A stretch of DNA of 64,000 nucleotides from Ferruginibacter sp. (GTDB taxonomy: Bacteria; Bacteroidota; Bacteroidia; Chitinophagales; Chitinophagaceae). The notes under the pieces are model-generated. The model was not told the DNA's origin. It did no database searches and saw nothing but the letters and a program-made list of their open reading frames with translations. The position numbers were made by a program, and so were the translations under genes. Shown here in pieces: positions 1 to 9,324 of this stretch (position 1 is its first letter; each line of letters starts with the position of its first letter). Location: the NCBI RefSeq assembly GCF_028288465.1, contig NZ_JAQBNR010000048.1, positions 56,325 to 120,324 of the forward strand. Reading direction: 5' to 3'.

Positions 1-3000
1 ATCTATCTTATTACAGGTTGAAGTATCATTGGCAATCAATTTAACCGTATAAGTTCCCGCACTTGTATAAAGGTGAACCGGATCCACATCTGGTGATGTA
101 GCACCATCGCCGAAAGACCATTTAAAATCTGTACCACCCAGCGAAGTATTTTTGAATACCGCATTATATGTTTTACACCCTTTTGCAGGCGTTTCAAACT
201 GCGCCTTGACGGTAACGGCTAAACGCACCTGCTTAACTGCTGAATCCGGCGAATTACAAAAAACACTGTCATCAACCACCAGCCTTACGATGTATGTACC
301 TACCGCTGCATAAGTATGCTGCTGATTTCCCAAACCGGCCCGCACCTGGGGTGTTCCATCTCCAAAATCCCACAGAAAACTATTTGGCTTGAAGGTGGGT
401 ATGGTGGCTGTAGTTGTGTTGGTAAATGTATACGTAAGGTTGGTACAGGGAGGAATTTTTACCGCAATGAAATCAGGATGTACTTCGTTGTTACCCACCC
501 TGACATGGGTATACGCGGTATCTGAAATATTGCAGGTAGTGGAATCTATAGAAACCAGCCTCAGGGTATACACCCCTACTTTTGTATAGGTATGTGTGGT
601 GGAATTGTTGGGTGCATAAGTGGTATCATTTTTTGGACTATTAATATCTCCATAATCCCAGATATACATTTTTCCTTTGGCCAGGGTATCCGTAAATTTA
701 ATGGTAAGCGGAACACAGCCCACTGTATCAAACACGCCGTTAATGGTAGCTTTTACACTGGCACCGATGCCACCAAAATTCATTTCTATTTTAACAGCGG
801 CTTCGTTGCAGTTAGATGAGCCATTTGTTGGAGCCCATACGCCGGGTGTAGTAGGAAAAAATCCCGGAGTTCTTGGGCCGCCACAATTAGCGCAAATAGC
901 CTGGTATATAATCCCGTTGGCATCAAATCGGCTGGTGCCCCCGTCAACGTGGTCATCAAATCCACCGGTTTGCCCGTAAAAACTACCAAATAGCTGGCTT
1001 TTTGCATCCTTCTCCAGAACAAAGAAATAGAAATCGCCCCCATCACTGGTAGATTTAAGCGCATTGGATGTTACCGGCATGCCCCTTGTTCCTGCACAGG
1101 GATATTGCCGTTCATTATTGAATTTTCCACCCCAGCCGGAAACATACACATTCTGACAACGATCAACCAAGAAAGCGACCGGCGAAATATTGGGGATCGA
1201 TGAATTGGTGCCAAAAATGGTTGAAAACAAATAGGTAGATAAATCTGGCTTTAATTTAGCGATAAACTGTTTGGCACCAGCATTACTGTAAGCGGCATTT
1301 TTTACCGGCCAGTTGCCGGTTGTAGCACCCATGATATAAGGAAATCCAAATTTGTCGAACTGTATTCCATAGACAAGATCATTGCCGCTGGTACCAGCAA
1401 AAATGGTTTTGATAATAGATTTACCATCTGTTGTAATCTCGGTAATAAAGCCGTCTGTTGCGCCGCCCTGGTTGGTAATACCCATACCGGGTTCTACCGG
1501 TGAACCTGCGATGGTGCCGGGAAGCGTTGCACTGGTTGTTCCACCGGCAACATACAAATTACCCCTTGCCGGATTGATGGATAATACAAAGCAGGCGTCG
1601 CTGCCCGTGCCGCCAAAAAAAGTGCTGAATATGATACTCGTGAGGTTAGGTGTGAATTCCATTACAACTCCATCCTGTCTACCGCCACCAAACACGCCCT
1701 GTAATACACCGCCCGTAACCGGAAAATCTGAAGACTGTGTACAGGACGCCAGATAGATATTGCCTGATCCATCCAGTATCACTTCACTTCTTGCATCGTC
1801 TCCATAGTTTCTTCTTGTTTCAAATGCTCCATCCGTCTGACCGTTTGGCGCTCCTACCAGGGGAGAATATTTTGGCCTTATATTAACGCCATCGTCACCG
1901 CTTCCGCCCACCTTTATAGAACCGAGCAAAGCGGTACCGGAAGGATTAAATTTGGTAACCACGATATCATAACCGCCTGGTTTACCAACAAATGCCGTGG
2001 TAGTTGGATAATCAGTTGACGTAGTCCGGCCGGCAACAACCAAATTTCCCTGCCCGTCACAAATCATGCTATGAGGTTGCTCATTGGCAGTTGATCCACC
2101 CAGGTAAGTTGCGTATAATCTCTTGGTTCCGTCAGGCGAAAATTTAATAATGGCAATATCATATGGTCCATTGGCATCTTCCTGTGACCCACTGTTATAC
2201 GTTTGGTCAAAAGCACCTGTTGATACCGGGTAACCGGCACCGAATGAAATACCGCCTGCAAACAAACTACCGTCAGGACCCGGCGTTGCTGTATATCCCC
2301 AGTTATCAGTTGTACTACCGGTAAAAGAAGCAAAAATCAATGTTGGATCAATGATCAGTGTAGCATCAGGCGAATAATTTTTTACTTTGAATTTTACCAC
2401 GTTGTCTTTAACAACATATTTGCAATCAACTGTTGTGCGACCGCCCGCCCCTACCTGGTACGAGTAGGGATATAACTCTTTTACATCACCTACTGAAGTA
2501 CCGATGACAAGTTCCCGGTCTTTTACACCAAGGTTATTTACGCCGTCATACTTAAGGGCTATATCATTTACATCGCCTCCCGGGTGCACAATTAAATCAT
2601 ATTTTAATGTGCCGGCGTCTGTATAGTAACGTACATCAATATTGGGATACATGTTGGTGTAAGTAACTCCCGAATATATTTTGCAACCACCCTGCCATTT
2701 GCTTTTATCATTGCCAATAAAATAATTATTGTAGGTTGGCAAAGGCTTATCAGGACTGGCTTTTGCAGTTGCTGATGCTCCTAAAAAATTTACTCTGTAA
2801 GCGTGAGAATGTATTACAATTGCATCATTTGCGGTCGCTGGAAATTTACCTGGAATTGTTCTCGCAGCAGCTGAAGCGGGAGTGCTGTCTGTATTCAATT
2901 TCCCATGCATTTGATCTGCCAGCTTTTTAAGATCATCTGCATTACGCAACACAACACTGAATCCATTTTTTTGAAGAAAAAAAGCGCCTGTAGAAATCTC

Positions 3001-3135
3001 GCTTTTAAAATCTGCCCTGCTGTCCCACTGCCCTTTGTTTTCTATAAACTGCAATTGTGCAAAGCTCCGGCTACCTATAAATAGTATTAAAGAGGTCAGC
3101 AAAAAAGAAAGCGCTATATATTTAACAGAGTTCAA
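1..3135 (-). CDS. Large exported SBBP-repeat / PKD-domain protein, C-terminus cut by window edge
   Basis: The minus frame is open from about 3135 to base 1 and runs off the window, giving at least 1045 codons. The first 26 residues form a signal peptide (charged start, hydrophobic core, SFA-Q cleavage site). It is followed by the ENKGQW motif near residues 32-37 that opens the Bacteroidota domain found ahead of SBBP repeats. Residues of about 245-780 contain repeated blocks of the type YLGG/FGGTGSD...DGSGNIYLAG, as in beta-propeller-like SBBP repeats. At least three PKD domains follow, with WDYGD near 828, WDFGDG near 925 and WSFGDG near 1006. Such proteins are surface or secreted adhesins, often type IX secretion cargo; the expected C-terminal sorting domain would lie outside the window. 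No ATG fits the signal peptide: a TTG at 3135 (or 3156) is the best start. Function beyond a surface role is unknown. Confidence 0.85.
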   Translation of the reverse strand, partial: MNSVKYIALSFLLTSLILFIGSRSFAQLQFIENKGQWDSRADFKSEISTGAFFLQKNGFSVVLRNADDLKKLADQMHGKLNTDSTPASAAARTIPGKFPATANDAIVIHSHAYRVNFLGASATAKASPDKPLPTYNNYFIGNDKSKWQGGCKIYSGVTYTNMYPNIDVRYYTDAGTLKYDLIVHPGGDVNDIALKYDGVNNLGVKDRELVIGTSVGDVKELYPYSYQVGAGGRTTVDCKYVVKDNVVKFKVKNYSPDATLIIDPTLIFASFTGSTTDNWGYTATPGPDGSLFAGGISFGAGYPVSTGAFDQTYNSGSQEDANGPYDIAIIKFSPDGTKRLYATYLGGSTANEQPHSMICDGQGNLVVAGRTTSTDYPTTTAFVGKPGGYDIVVTKFNPSGTALLGSIKVGGSGDDGVNIRPKYSPLVGAPNGQTDGAFETRRNYGDDARSEVILDGSGNIYLASCTQSSDFPVTGGVLQGVFGGGRQDGVVMEFTPNLTSIIFSTFFGGTGSDACFVLSINPARGNLYVAGGTTSATLPGTIAGSPVEPGMGITNQGGATDGFITEITTDGKSIIKTIFAGTSGNDLVYGIQFDKFGFPYIMGATTGNWPVKNAAYSNAGAKQFIAKLKPDLSTYLFSTIFGTNSSIPNISPVAFLVDRCQNVYVSGWGGKFNNERQYPCAGTRGMPVTSNALKSTSDGGDFYFFVLEKDAKSQLFGSFYGQTGGFDDHVDGGTSRFDANGIIYQAICANCGGPRTPGFFPTTPGVWAPTNGSSNCNEAAVKIEMNFGGIGASVKATINGVFDTVGCVPLTIKFTDTLAKGKMYIWDYGDINSPKNDTTYAPNNSTTHTYTKVGVYTLRLVSIDSTTCNISDTAYTHVRVGNNEVHPDFIAVKIPPCTNLTYTFTNTTTATIPTFKPNSFLWDFGDGTPQVRAGLGNQQHTYAAVGTYIVRLVVDDSVFCNSPDSAVKQVRLAVTVKAQFETPAKGCKTYNAVFKNTSLGGTDFKWSFGDGATSPDVDPVHLYTSAGTYTVKLIANDTSTCNKID

Positions 3136-3217
3136 TAGAGAGGTAATTTTGTACAAAGTACTGAAATATAATCAAACATACTACAGCCCTGCAACGTTTA
3201 TGTATTGTTAATTCTAT

Positions 3218-5410
3218 TTACGAAATTTTACTCCAAACCGTTTTACCTTTTTGAAAATGAAGGTAATTTTTTACCGGCGCATTTTCTTCCATTGTTAAAT
3301 CAGGGTCAGTATTAATGATCTCCTCCGCCGCAATTTTTGCGGCTTCCAGCATCACCCTGTCACTTACTATATTTGCCAGTTTAAAATTCAATAAGCCGCT
3401 TTGTTTAGTGCCTTCAATATCTCCCGGTCCTCTTATTTCCAAATCTTTTTCGGCTACTTTAAAACCATCGTTTGTTGCGCAGAGTATTTTTAATCTTTCT
3501 CTCGCGTCTTTTGACACTTTATTTCCTGTAAGCAGCACACAATAACTTTGTTCACTTCCCCGCCCTACCCTGCCGCGTAACTGGTGCAACTGCGATAAAC
3601 CAAACTTCTCGGCGCTTTCAATTACCATGATCGAAGCGTTCGGCACATTTACACCCACTTCAATTACCGTTGTACTTACCATAATCTGCGTATCAGCTTT
3701 TACAAACCGCTGCATGTTGGTTTCTTTCTGATCCCCGGGCTGGCGCCCGTGCACCATGCTGATCCAGTATTTTGGTTCCGGAAAAAAAGATTTTACCTCT
3801 TCAAAACCTTTCATCAGATTTTCGTAATCCATTTTGGCAGATTCTTCAATCAACGGATACACCACGTATGCCTGCCTGCCTTTTTTTATTTCATCCTTTA
3901 TGAAATCCATTACCATCGGCCGTTTGTTTTCAAAACGATGTACGGTGGTAATTGGTTGCCTTCCAGGCGGCAGCTCATCAATCACGCTGTAATCCAAATC
4001 ACCATAAGCCGTTAAAGCAAGCGTTCTTGGAATGGGTGTTGCCGTCATCACCAGCACGTGCGGCGGTAATGTATTTTTGGCCCACAATCTAGCCCGCTGT
4101 GCCACACCGAATTTATGCTGTTCGTCTATTACCGCGAAACCCAGGTTTTTAAACTGCACTTTATCTTCTATTACCGCATGTGTACCAATCAATATATTCA
4201 ATGAGCCATCTTCGCAGGCCTTTAAAATTTCCCTGCGCTGTTTAGTAACAGATGATCCGGTTAATAGTTTTACACAAACGGGTAAATCTTTTACGAGGGC
4301 AGCGATGGTATTATAGTGCTGTTGTGCCAGAATTTCTGTTGGTGCCATTAATACAGATTGAAAAGCATCGCCTTTGGTTGGGTGAGTATTATCTGCGGCA
4401 ATCAGCATACTTAATAAGGCAACAATGGTTTTGCCGCTGCCTACATCCCCCTGCAGCAGCCGGTTCATTTGTTTCCCGCTGCCAAAATCTTTTCTTATTT
4501 CCTTCAACACTCTTTTTTGGGCGTTGGTAAGTTCAAAGGGAAGATAGGTATTGTAAAAAGTATTGAACAAATCACCCACTTTGTTGAACGTCCAGCCCTG
4601 GCTGAAACGATGACGGGTGCTGCGCAATAAGCCCAGCCTCATTTGGGCAAAAAATAATTCTTCAAATTTGAGCCGTCTTACCGCATGCGCATACAATTCT
4701 TCTGTTGCCGGAAAATGGATAGAGCGAAATGCATCCCAGCGGGAAATAAAGCGGTATTTCAGGAGCAATGATTCCGGCAAATTTTCCGGCAGATCTTTGG
4801 CAGACAATTGCTGCAATAAGGCGTAGGTTAATTTTGCAAAGGCCCTGCCATTCAAGCCACGGGCTTTTAATTTTTCTGTAGAATAATAAACAGGTTCCAG
4901 GAATTTTTTACCATCCGCCTTTTCGGCTGTGTACAGTTCAATTTCAGGATGATTGATTTGTACCCGGTTCATAAAAAAGCCCACCTTTCCAAAAACCAGG
5001 TAATGGTGACCGACGGTTAACAATTTCTCCGCCCAGCTGATTCCCTGGAACCAGACCAGTTCCATTTCTCCTGTATCATCCTGCAGGTAGGCTACCAAGC
5101 GCTTGCTGCGTTTTTCGCCTATCAGCTCAACGTGAGTTAATTTTCCTGCAACCTGTGCATATTCTGTTCCTTCATTTAATGTTGCAATTTTATCTATTTT
5201 GGTTTTATCCAAATGCCGGAAAGGATAATATTCCAGCATATCCTTAAAGGTGAAAATGCTTAATTCTTTTTTAAGCATATCTCCTCTCAGCGGACCTACG
5301 CCTTTAAGGTACTCAACCGGACTGGATAATATATTGGGAGAGGATGAAATAGTAAGTAGTTTATACAAATATATTTCTTTGGCAGGAAATGAAACCCAAC
5401 GCCGGGCCAT
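3218..5410 (-). CDS. recG: ATP-dependent DNA helicase RecG
   Basis: A 730-residue superfamily 2 DNA helicase that remodels stalled replication forks and Holliday junctions. The N-terminal wedge/OB region contains VEYLKGVGPLRGDML near 32-45. The motor shows GDVGSGKT (Walker A, 321-328), DEQH (429-432, Walker B), TATPIPRT (456-463) and QLRGRVGRG in the second RecA lobe. Length and motif order match RecG. The start is uncertain: the ATG at 5410 adds about 25 residues ahead of the conserved region. A TATATTTG promoter-like element lies inside this extension, so translation may begin at a non-ATG codon slightly downstream. It lies downstream of the DEAD-box helicase on the same strand, separated by 175 bp that hold a dispersed repeat. 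Confidence 0.95.
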   Translation of the reverse strand: MARRWVSFPAKEIYLYKLLTISSSPNILSSPVEYLKGVGPLRGDMLKKELSIFTFKDMLEYYPFRHLDKTKIDKIATLNEGTEYAQVAGKLTHVELIGEKRSKRLVAYLQDDTGEMELVWFQGISWAEKLLTVGHHYLVFGKVGFFMNRVQINHPEIELYTAEKADGKKFLEPVYYSTEKLKARGLNGRAFAKLTYALLQQLSAKDLPENLPESLLLKYRFISRWDAFRSIHFPATEELYAHAVRRLKFEELFFAQMRLGLLRSTRHRFSQGWTFNKVGDLFNTFYNTYLPFELTNAQKRVLKEIRKDFGSGKQMNRLLQGDVGSGKTIVALLSMLIAADNTHPTKGDAFQSVLMAPTEILAQQHYNTIAALVKDLPVCVKLLTGSSVTKQRREILKACEDGSLNILIGTHAVIEDKVQFKNLGFAVIDEQHKFGVAQRARLWAKNTLPPHVLVMTATPIPRTLALTAYGDLDYSVIDELPPGRQPITTVHRFENKRPMVMDFIKDEIKKGRQAYVVYPLIEESAKMDYENLMKGFEEVKSFFPEPKYWISMVHGRQPGDQKETNMQRFVKADTQIMVSTTVIEVGVNVPNASIMVIESAEKFGLSQLHQLRGRVGRGSEQSYCVLLTGNKVSKDARERLKILCATNDGFKVAEKDLEIRGPGDIEGTKQSGLLNFKLANIVSDRVMLEAAKIAAEEIINTDPDLTMEENAPVKNYLHFQKGKTVWSKIS

Positions 5411-5462
5411 TGTGCCTGCCTGGTTTTAGATCAGGCTTCTATATGTAAAATCGAGCGGCAAT

Positions 5463-5521
5463 GAATTGAAGGCGTTCCACAATGCTGTTTATGTACAAGT
5501 GAGTGACACAACGATATACCA
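5463..5521 (+). repeat. 59-bp dispersed repeat, copy 1
   Basis: This segment matches the reverse complement of 52007-52065 without gaps over 59 bases, with nine mismatches. The 25 bases at 5491-5515, containing GTACAAGTGAGTGACACAAC, are identical. It sits in the gap between the DEAD-box helicase gene (stop at 5586) and recG (start at 5410). No coding frame or transposase accompanies it. I do not recognise the family; it could be a REP-like mobile repeat or a conserved regulatory or structural element. Confidence 0.8.
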
Positions 5522-5585
5522 CATATCCTTAAGAGCTTGTTCAATAATTTCCTTAAACAATTAAAATGTTAGCGATGGATGTAGT

Positions 5586-6827
5586 TTAAGATGGTTTTCC
5601 TGCCCGCGGATTTCTGTGAAAATGCAGGGGCTTTTTACCATGTTTGCTGCCAGTTTCCCTGGGAACAAATGTAGACGGTGTATAAGCCGGCGCTTCTCCA
5701 AATTGTTCGGGAACAACTTCTTTTTGAACCGGCTTTCCAAGCAATTTTTCTATGGTTGCAAACTTGCGCTGTTCTTTTACGCTGATAAATGTAATTGCAG
5801 TGCCTTCCGCCGCAGCCCTTGCTGTGCGGCCAATGCGGTGCACATAATCTTCACCATCATGCGGCACATCATAATTCAGCACCAGGCCGATATTATCAAT
5901 GTCAATACCACGGCTTAATATATCGGTGGCGACCAACACCTGCAGGCGGCCACTTTTAAAATGCATAAGTACTTCTTCCCTTTTATCCTGTTCAAGGTCG
6001 CTGTGAATTTCATCCACAGCCAGCCTGGTTTTTTTTAATTCCCGGTTTAGTTCTTTTACGCTGTTTTTACTGCTGCAAAAAATAAGTACGGAAGAAAAAG
6101 TTTTTTGGAGTAACAGGTGTTTAACCAGCGGAATTTTTTGTGTATCGTACACCACGTAAGCCAGCTGGGTAATTTTTTCGTTTGGCTTACTGATAGAGAT
6201 ATTTATTTCGGCGGGCTGGTGTAAAATACGGCGGGCCATTTCTCTTATCTTATGCGGCATAGTTGCCGAAAACAACAGGTTCTGGCGCTTTGCCGGCAAG
6301 GCTCCGATGATGCGCATGATGTCATCATAAAAACCCATATCCAGCATGCGGTCTGCTTCATCTAAAATTAAATATTTTAATCCCTGGAATTTTACATAGC
6401 CCATGTTGATGTGGGCGAGCATTTTACCGGGCGTGCATATCACCACATCGGCACCTGCGCTCAAAGCCTTTTTTTCCTGTATAAAGGCATTGCCATCTCC
6501 GCCGCCATAAACAGCAATAGAACTTACGGAAGTAAAATAACTCAAGCCTTCCATATGCTGTGCTATCTGTATGGCCAGCTCCCTGGTGGGTACAATTACT
6601 AACGCGGTAATGCTATGATGGTTAAGCGGACTTGAAATAATGTTGTTGATCAGCGGCAATAAAAACGCGGCGGTTTTGCCGGTACCTGTTTGTGCAGAAG
6701 CGATGACATCTCTGCCTGCTAAAACTAGTGGAATTACCTGTTCCTGAACTGGGGTTGCTTCATTATAATTGGAGGCTTCTATGCCGTCTATCAATCTTTG
6801 ATCAAAGTCAAAATCGGTGAACTTCAA
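5586..6827 (-). CDS. DEAD-box ATP-dependent RNA helicase, RhlE type
   Basis: A 413-residue RNA helicase of the bacterial RhlE group, involved in ribosome assembly or RNA turnover in the cytoplasm. Visible motifs in order are the Q motif (TPVQEQVIP), ASAQTGTGKT (motif I), PTRELA (Ia), DEADRMLDMGF (II), SATMP (III), VATDILSRGIDI (V) and HRIGRTARA (VI). A short basic, Gly/Pro-rich tail ends the protein, as is usual for RNA-binding tails in this family. The reading frame begins with TTG at 6827; no in-frame ATG lies close upstream, and the conserved FTDFDFD opening follows directly, so TTG is taken as the start. The partner complex cannot be told from sequence. Confidence 0.93.
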   Translation of the reverse strand: MKFTDFDFDQRLIDGIEASNYNEATPVQEQVIPLVLAGRDVIASAQTGTGKTAAFLLPLINNIISSPLNHHSITALVIVPTRELAIQIAQHMEGLSYFTSVSSIAVYGGGDGNAFIQEKKALSAGADVVICTPGKMLAHINMGYVKFQGLKYLILDEADRMLDMGFYDDIMRIIGALPAKRQNLLFSATMPHKIREMARRILHQPAEINISISKPNEKITQLAYVVYDTQKIPLVKHLLLQKTFSSVLIFCSSKNSVKELNRELKKTRLAVDEIHSDLEQDKREEVLMHFKSGRLQVLVATDILSRGIDIDNIGLVLNYDVPHDGEDYVHRIGRTARAAAEGTAITFISVKEQRKFATIEKLLGKPVQKEVVPEQFGEAPAYTPSTFVPRETGSKHGKKPLHFHRNPRAGKPS

Positions 6828-6881
6828 AATGTATAGGGAAATTAATTTAAAAGAATGTATTGTTGTTAATGTATGTTTGTT

Positions 6882-7250
6882 TTATTCAGCATTTGCTTCG
6901 GCTGTAACTTCCGGTGCTGGTTGTGGCGCTGGTTGTGGTGCGGTATTTTTTATAGTCAATTGAAATTTCGTGTTTAGAATTACTTCATACTGTCCGCCCC
7001 GCAACACTGCTTTTGTAGCATCATCTTCCAGCATAGCGCTTGCCAAATGACTGGCAAGATCTGATCCGCTGATTACATTACTTACTTTGCCATCTGTAAA
7101 AGCAATTACAAATTTGTAACCCGCTTTGCGGCCCGTTCCCGCTCTTTCAAAATCTTCCCTGTTAAGGCTCAGTAACTGGTCGCCTGCGGCTGATTTTTTT
7201 AGTAAAATTCTAATTACCGGCAGGTATTTGTTCCAAATATAAGTATACAT
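6882..7250 (-). CDS. Conserved hypothetical protein with Ala/Pro/Glu-rich tail
   Basis: A protein of about 122 residues if it starts at the ATG at 7250 (MYTYIWNKYLPVI); an upstream ATG at 7295 is possible but adds a segment unlike a coding start. The body is a compact basic domain with LNREDFERAGTGRKAGYKF and a GSDLASHLASAMLEDD stretch, ending in a repetitive APQPAPQPAPE tail. No signal peptide or membrane segment is visible. The core pattern seems familiar from other Bacteroidota hypotheticals, but I cannot name a function. It is co-directional with the RhlE-type helicase and separated from it by 54 bp, so co-transcription is plausible. Confidence 0.7.
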   Translation of the reverse strand: MYTYIWNKYLPVIRILLKKSAAGDQLLSLNREDFERAGTGRKAGYKFVIAFTDGKVSNVISGSDLASHLASAMLEDDATKAVLRGGQYEVILNTKFQLTIKNTAPQPAPQPAPEVTAEANAE

Positions 7251-7728
7251 ATAAAAGATTTTTAATTGTGCTGCCTTCGTACAAAGGACAAACATTGAAC
7301 GAAAGTGAAATATGGCGTATAAAGATACAGCTTATAGATGGATAATGCTGTTTTGATTTTTCCGGATACCTGCCTGTTGGAGGTATTCCCGTGTTAATCA
7401 CCTGGTATCAGTGGGTTTTACTATCTCCGTTCAGTTGAAGGCACAACAATTAATACAGGGGACTACCGGTCATTCCCCGCCAGCGGCAAATCAATTTTCA
7501 TTATTGAATTAATATTTTCTTTGGCCTCCGGCGCTTGCATCCACAACCAATCATTATAAATACTACATTAGCAGCATAAAACGATTGTATGCCAAAATTT
7601 ACTCTAAAAAAATCGCCGCAAACTAATTGTGCGCATTCATTGCCTTTATTACTTCCGCTTTTATATTAGCCGTTTTTACTGACGCCAATCAAATTATCAT
7701 CTTCTTAAAAAATTCAAAATCTATTTTC
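7251..7728. other. Intergenic region upstream of glpK
   Basis: About 480 bases lie between two divergent genes. I see no convincing gene, RNA or perfect operator. A weak inverted repeat, ATACCT / AGGTAT, lies around 7366-7386. The bases just before glpK keep an open frame with no stop for 34 codons, but this stretch is not part of GlpK. Promoters for both flanking genes must be here; no good TAnnTTTG element was found on the plus strand. Confidence 0.5.
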
Positions 7729-9225
7729 ATGCAGCAATACATCTTAGCATTAGACCAGGGCACTACCAGTTCCAGGGCGATTGTATTTGACAAAATGGGC
7801 TCCATTGTTTCTGTAGCACAAAAAGAGTTTACCCAGATTTTTCCAAAAAGCGGCTGGGTTGAACATGATGCCAATGAGATATGGAGCACCCAGTTTGGCG
7901 TAGCTGCGGAAGCCATTACCAAGGCAGGTTTATCGGCGGAAAACATTGCAGCCATTGGTATTACCAATCAACGCGAAACAACTGTTGTATGGGATAGAAA
8001 TACCGGCGTGCCAGTTTACAACGCCATCGTTTGGCAAGACAGAAGAACGGCTTCTTTTTGTGATGAACTCAAAGCAAAAGGCGCTGATAAAGTTATCCGG
8101 GAAAAAACAGGTTTAATTGTAGATGCTTATTTTAGTGGTACCAAAATAAAATGGATTTTAGACAACGTAGAAGGTGCCCGGGAGAAAGCGAACAACGGGG
8201 AGCTGTGTTTTGGAACGATTGATACCTGGCTTGTATGGAACCTAACCAAAGGCCAGGCACACATTACGGATGTTTCCAATGCCAGTCGTACGATGCTCTG
8301 CAATATACATACTTTGCAGTGGGATGGCGAGCTGCAGGAATTATTAGGCATACCCGGCAACATGTTGCCGCAAATCCGCAGCAGCAGCGAAGTGTATGGC
8401 CACACACAAAATATTTTATCGGCCCATAATATCCCAATCGCAGGCATCGCAGGCGATCAGCAGTCAGCATTATTTGGACAAATGTGTACGCAGCCCGGCA
8501 TGGTAAAAAATACCTATGGTACAGGTTGCTTTATGTTGATGAACACGGGTGAAAAACCGGTAACAAGCACTAATAATTTATTAACCACTGTAGCGTGGAA
8601 GGTCAACGGTATTACGCATTATGCACTGGAAGGCAGTGTATTTATTGCAGGTGCTGTTATACAATGGCTAAGAGACAGCATTGGCATTATTACAACCGCC
8701 GCCGAAGTTGAAACACTTGCCGCACAGGTAAAAGATAGTGACGGTGTGTATGTAGTACCTGCTTTTGCAGGCCTTGGCGCACCACATTGGAACCAGCATG
8801 CCAGGGGCATCATAACTGGACTTACAAGGGGATCGAACAAAGCGCATATAGCCAGGGCTGCCCTGGATAGCATCGCCTATCAAACCATGGATGTGTTGAA
8901 GGCAATGGAAGCTGATTCCGGTATCAGCATTAAAGAATTAAGGGTAGATGGAGGCGCAACCGTGAATAATTTATTAATGCAGTTTCAAAGTAACATCATG
9001 AATACAACCGTTGTAAGGCCGGTTATTACAGAGACTACTGCCCTGGGCGCCGCCTACCTGGCAGGCCTTGCCGTAGGCTATTGGCCGGATATGGAATCTA
9101 TACAGAACCAATGGCAGGTGGATAAAAAGTTCGTCTCTGCTATGGACGAGGAAGAAAGAACAGCCTTAACCAAACAATGGCAGCGTTCTGTAAAAACTGC
9201 CAAGGCATGGGCAGACGATGAATAG
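7729..9225 (+). CDS. glpK: Glycerol kinase
   Basis: A 498-residue FGGY-family kinase that phosphorylates glycerol to sn-glycerol 3-phosphate using ATP. It begins LALDQGTTSSRAIVF (phosphate-1 motif) and has the kinase signatures ITNQRETTVVWD, DTWLVWNLT, GIAGDQQSALFGQ, YGTGCFML and LRVDGGATVN (adenosine motif). Its length matches E. coli GlpK (about 500). The ATG at 7729 was chosen because the family always begins right at the LDQGTT strand; the open frame upstream to 7627 is spurious. It is the first gene of glpK-glpD-glpF, so glycerol uptake, phosphorylation and oxidation are encoded together. Confidence 0.97.
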   Translation: MQQYILALDQGTTSSRAIVFDKMGSIVSVAQKEFTQIFPKSGWVEHDANEIWSTQFGVAAEAITKAGLSAENIAAIGITNQRETTVVWDRNTGVPVYNAIVWQDRRTASFCDELKAKGADKVIREKTGLIVDAYFSGTKIKWILDNVEGAREKANNGELCFGTIDTWLVWNLTKGQAHITDVSNASRTMLCNIHTLQWDGELQELLGIPGNMLPQIRSSSEVYGHTQNILSAHNIPIAGIAGDQQSALFGQMCTQPGMVKNTYGTGCFMLMNTGEKPVTSTNNLLTTVAWKVNGITHYALEGSVFIAGAVIQWLRDSIGIITTAAEVETLAAQVKDSDGVYVVPAFAGLGAPHWNQHARGIITGLTRGSNKAHIARAALDSIAYQTMDVLKAMEADSGISIKELRVDGGATVNNLLMQFQSNIMNTTVVRPVITETTALGAAYLAGLAVGYWPDMESIQNQWQVDKKFVSAMDEEERTALTKQWQRSVKTAKAWADDE

Positions 9226-9324
9226 TGGAAATATTATCTTACACGTTATGCCATCATAAAAATAAGAACTGACTTAAAAAACAATCAACCTTAATTATTG
9301 CAATCAAATAAATATTAGTTTTTA

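Noticed and set aside
1382..1756. A 124-residue plus-strand frame with hydrophobic and proline-rich content
   Set aside because: It is antisense to the SBBP/PKD gene, and its composition follows from the repeats on the opposite strand.
1..3135. Apparent lack of any long closed reading frame on the first 3.1 kb
   Set aside because: The true frame is open from 3135 to base 1 on the minus strand and has no stop inside the window; small plus-strand frames here are shadows.
7251..7728. Extension of GlpK upstream to 7627
   Set aside because: The extra 34 residues are unlike the family N-terminus, which begins at the LALDQGTT strand encoded right after the ATG at 7729.
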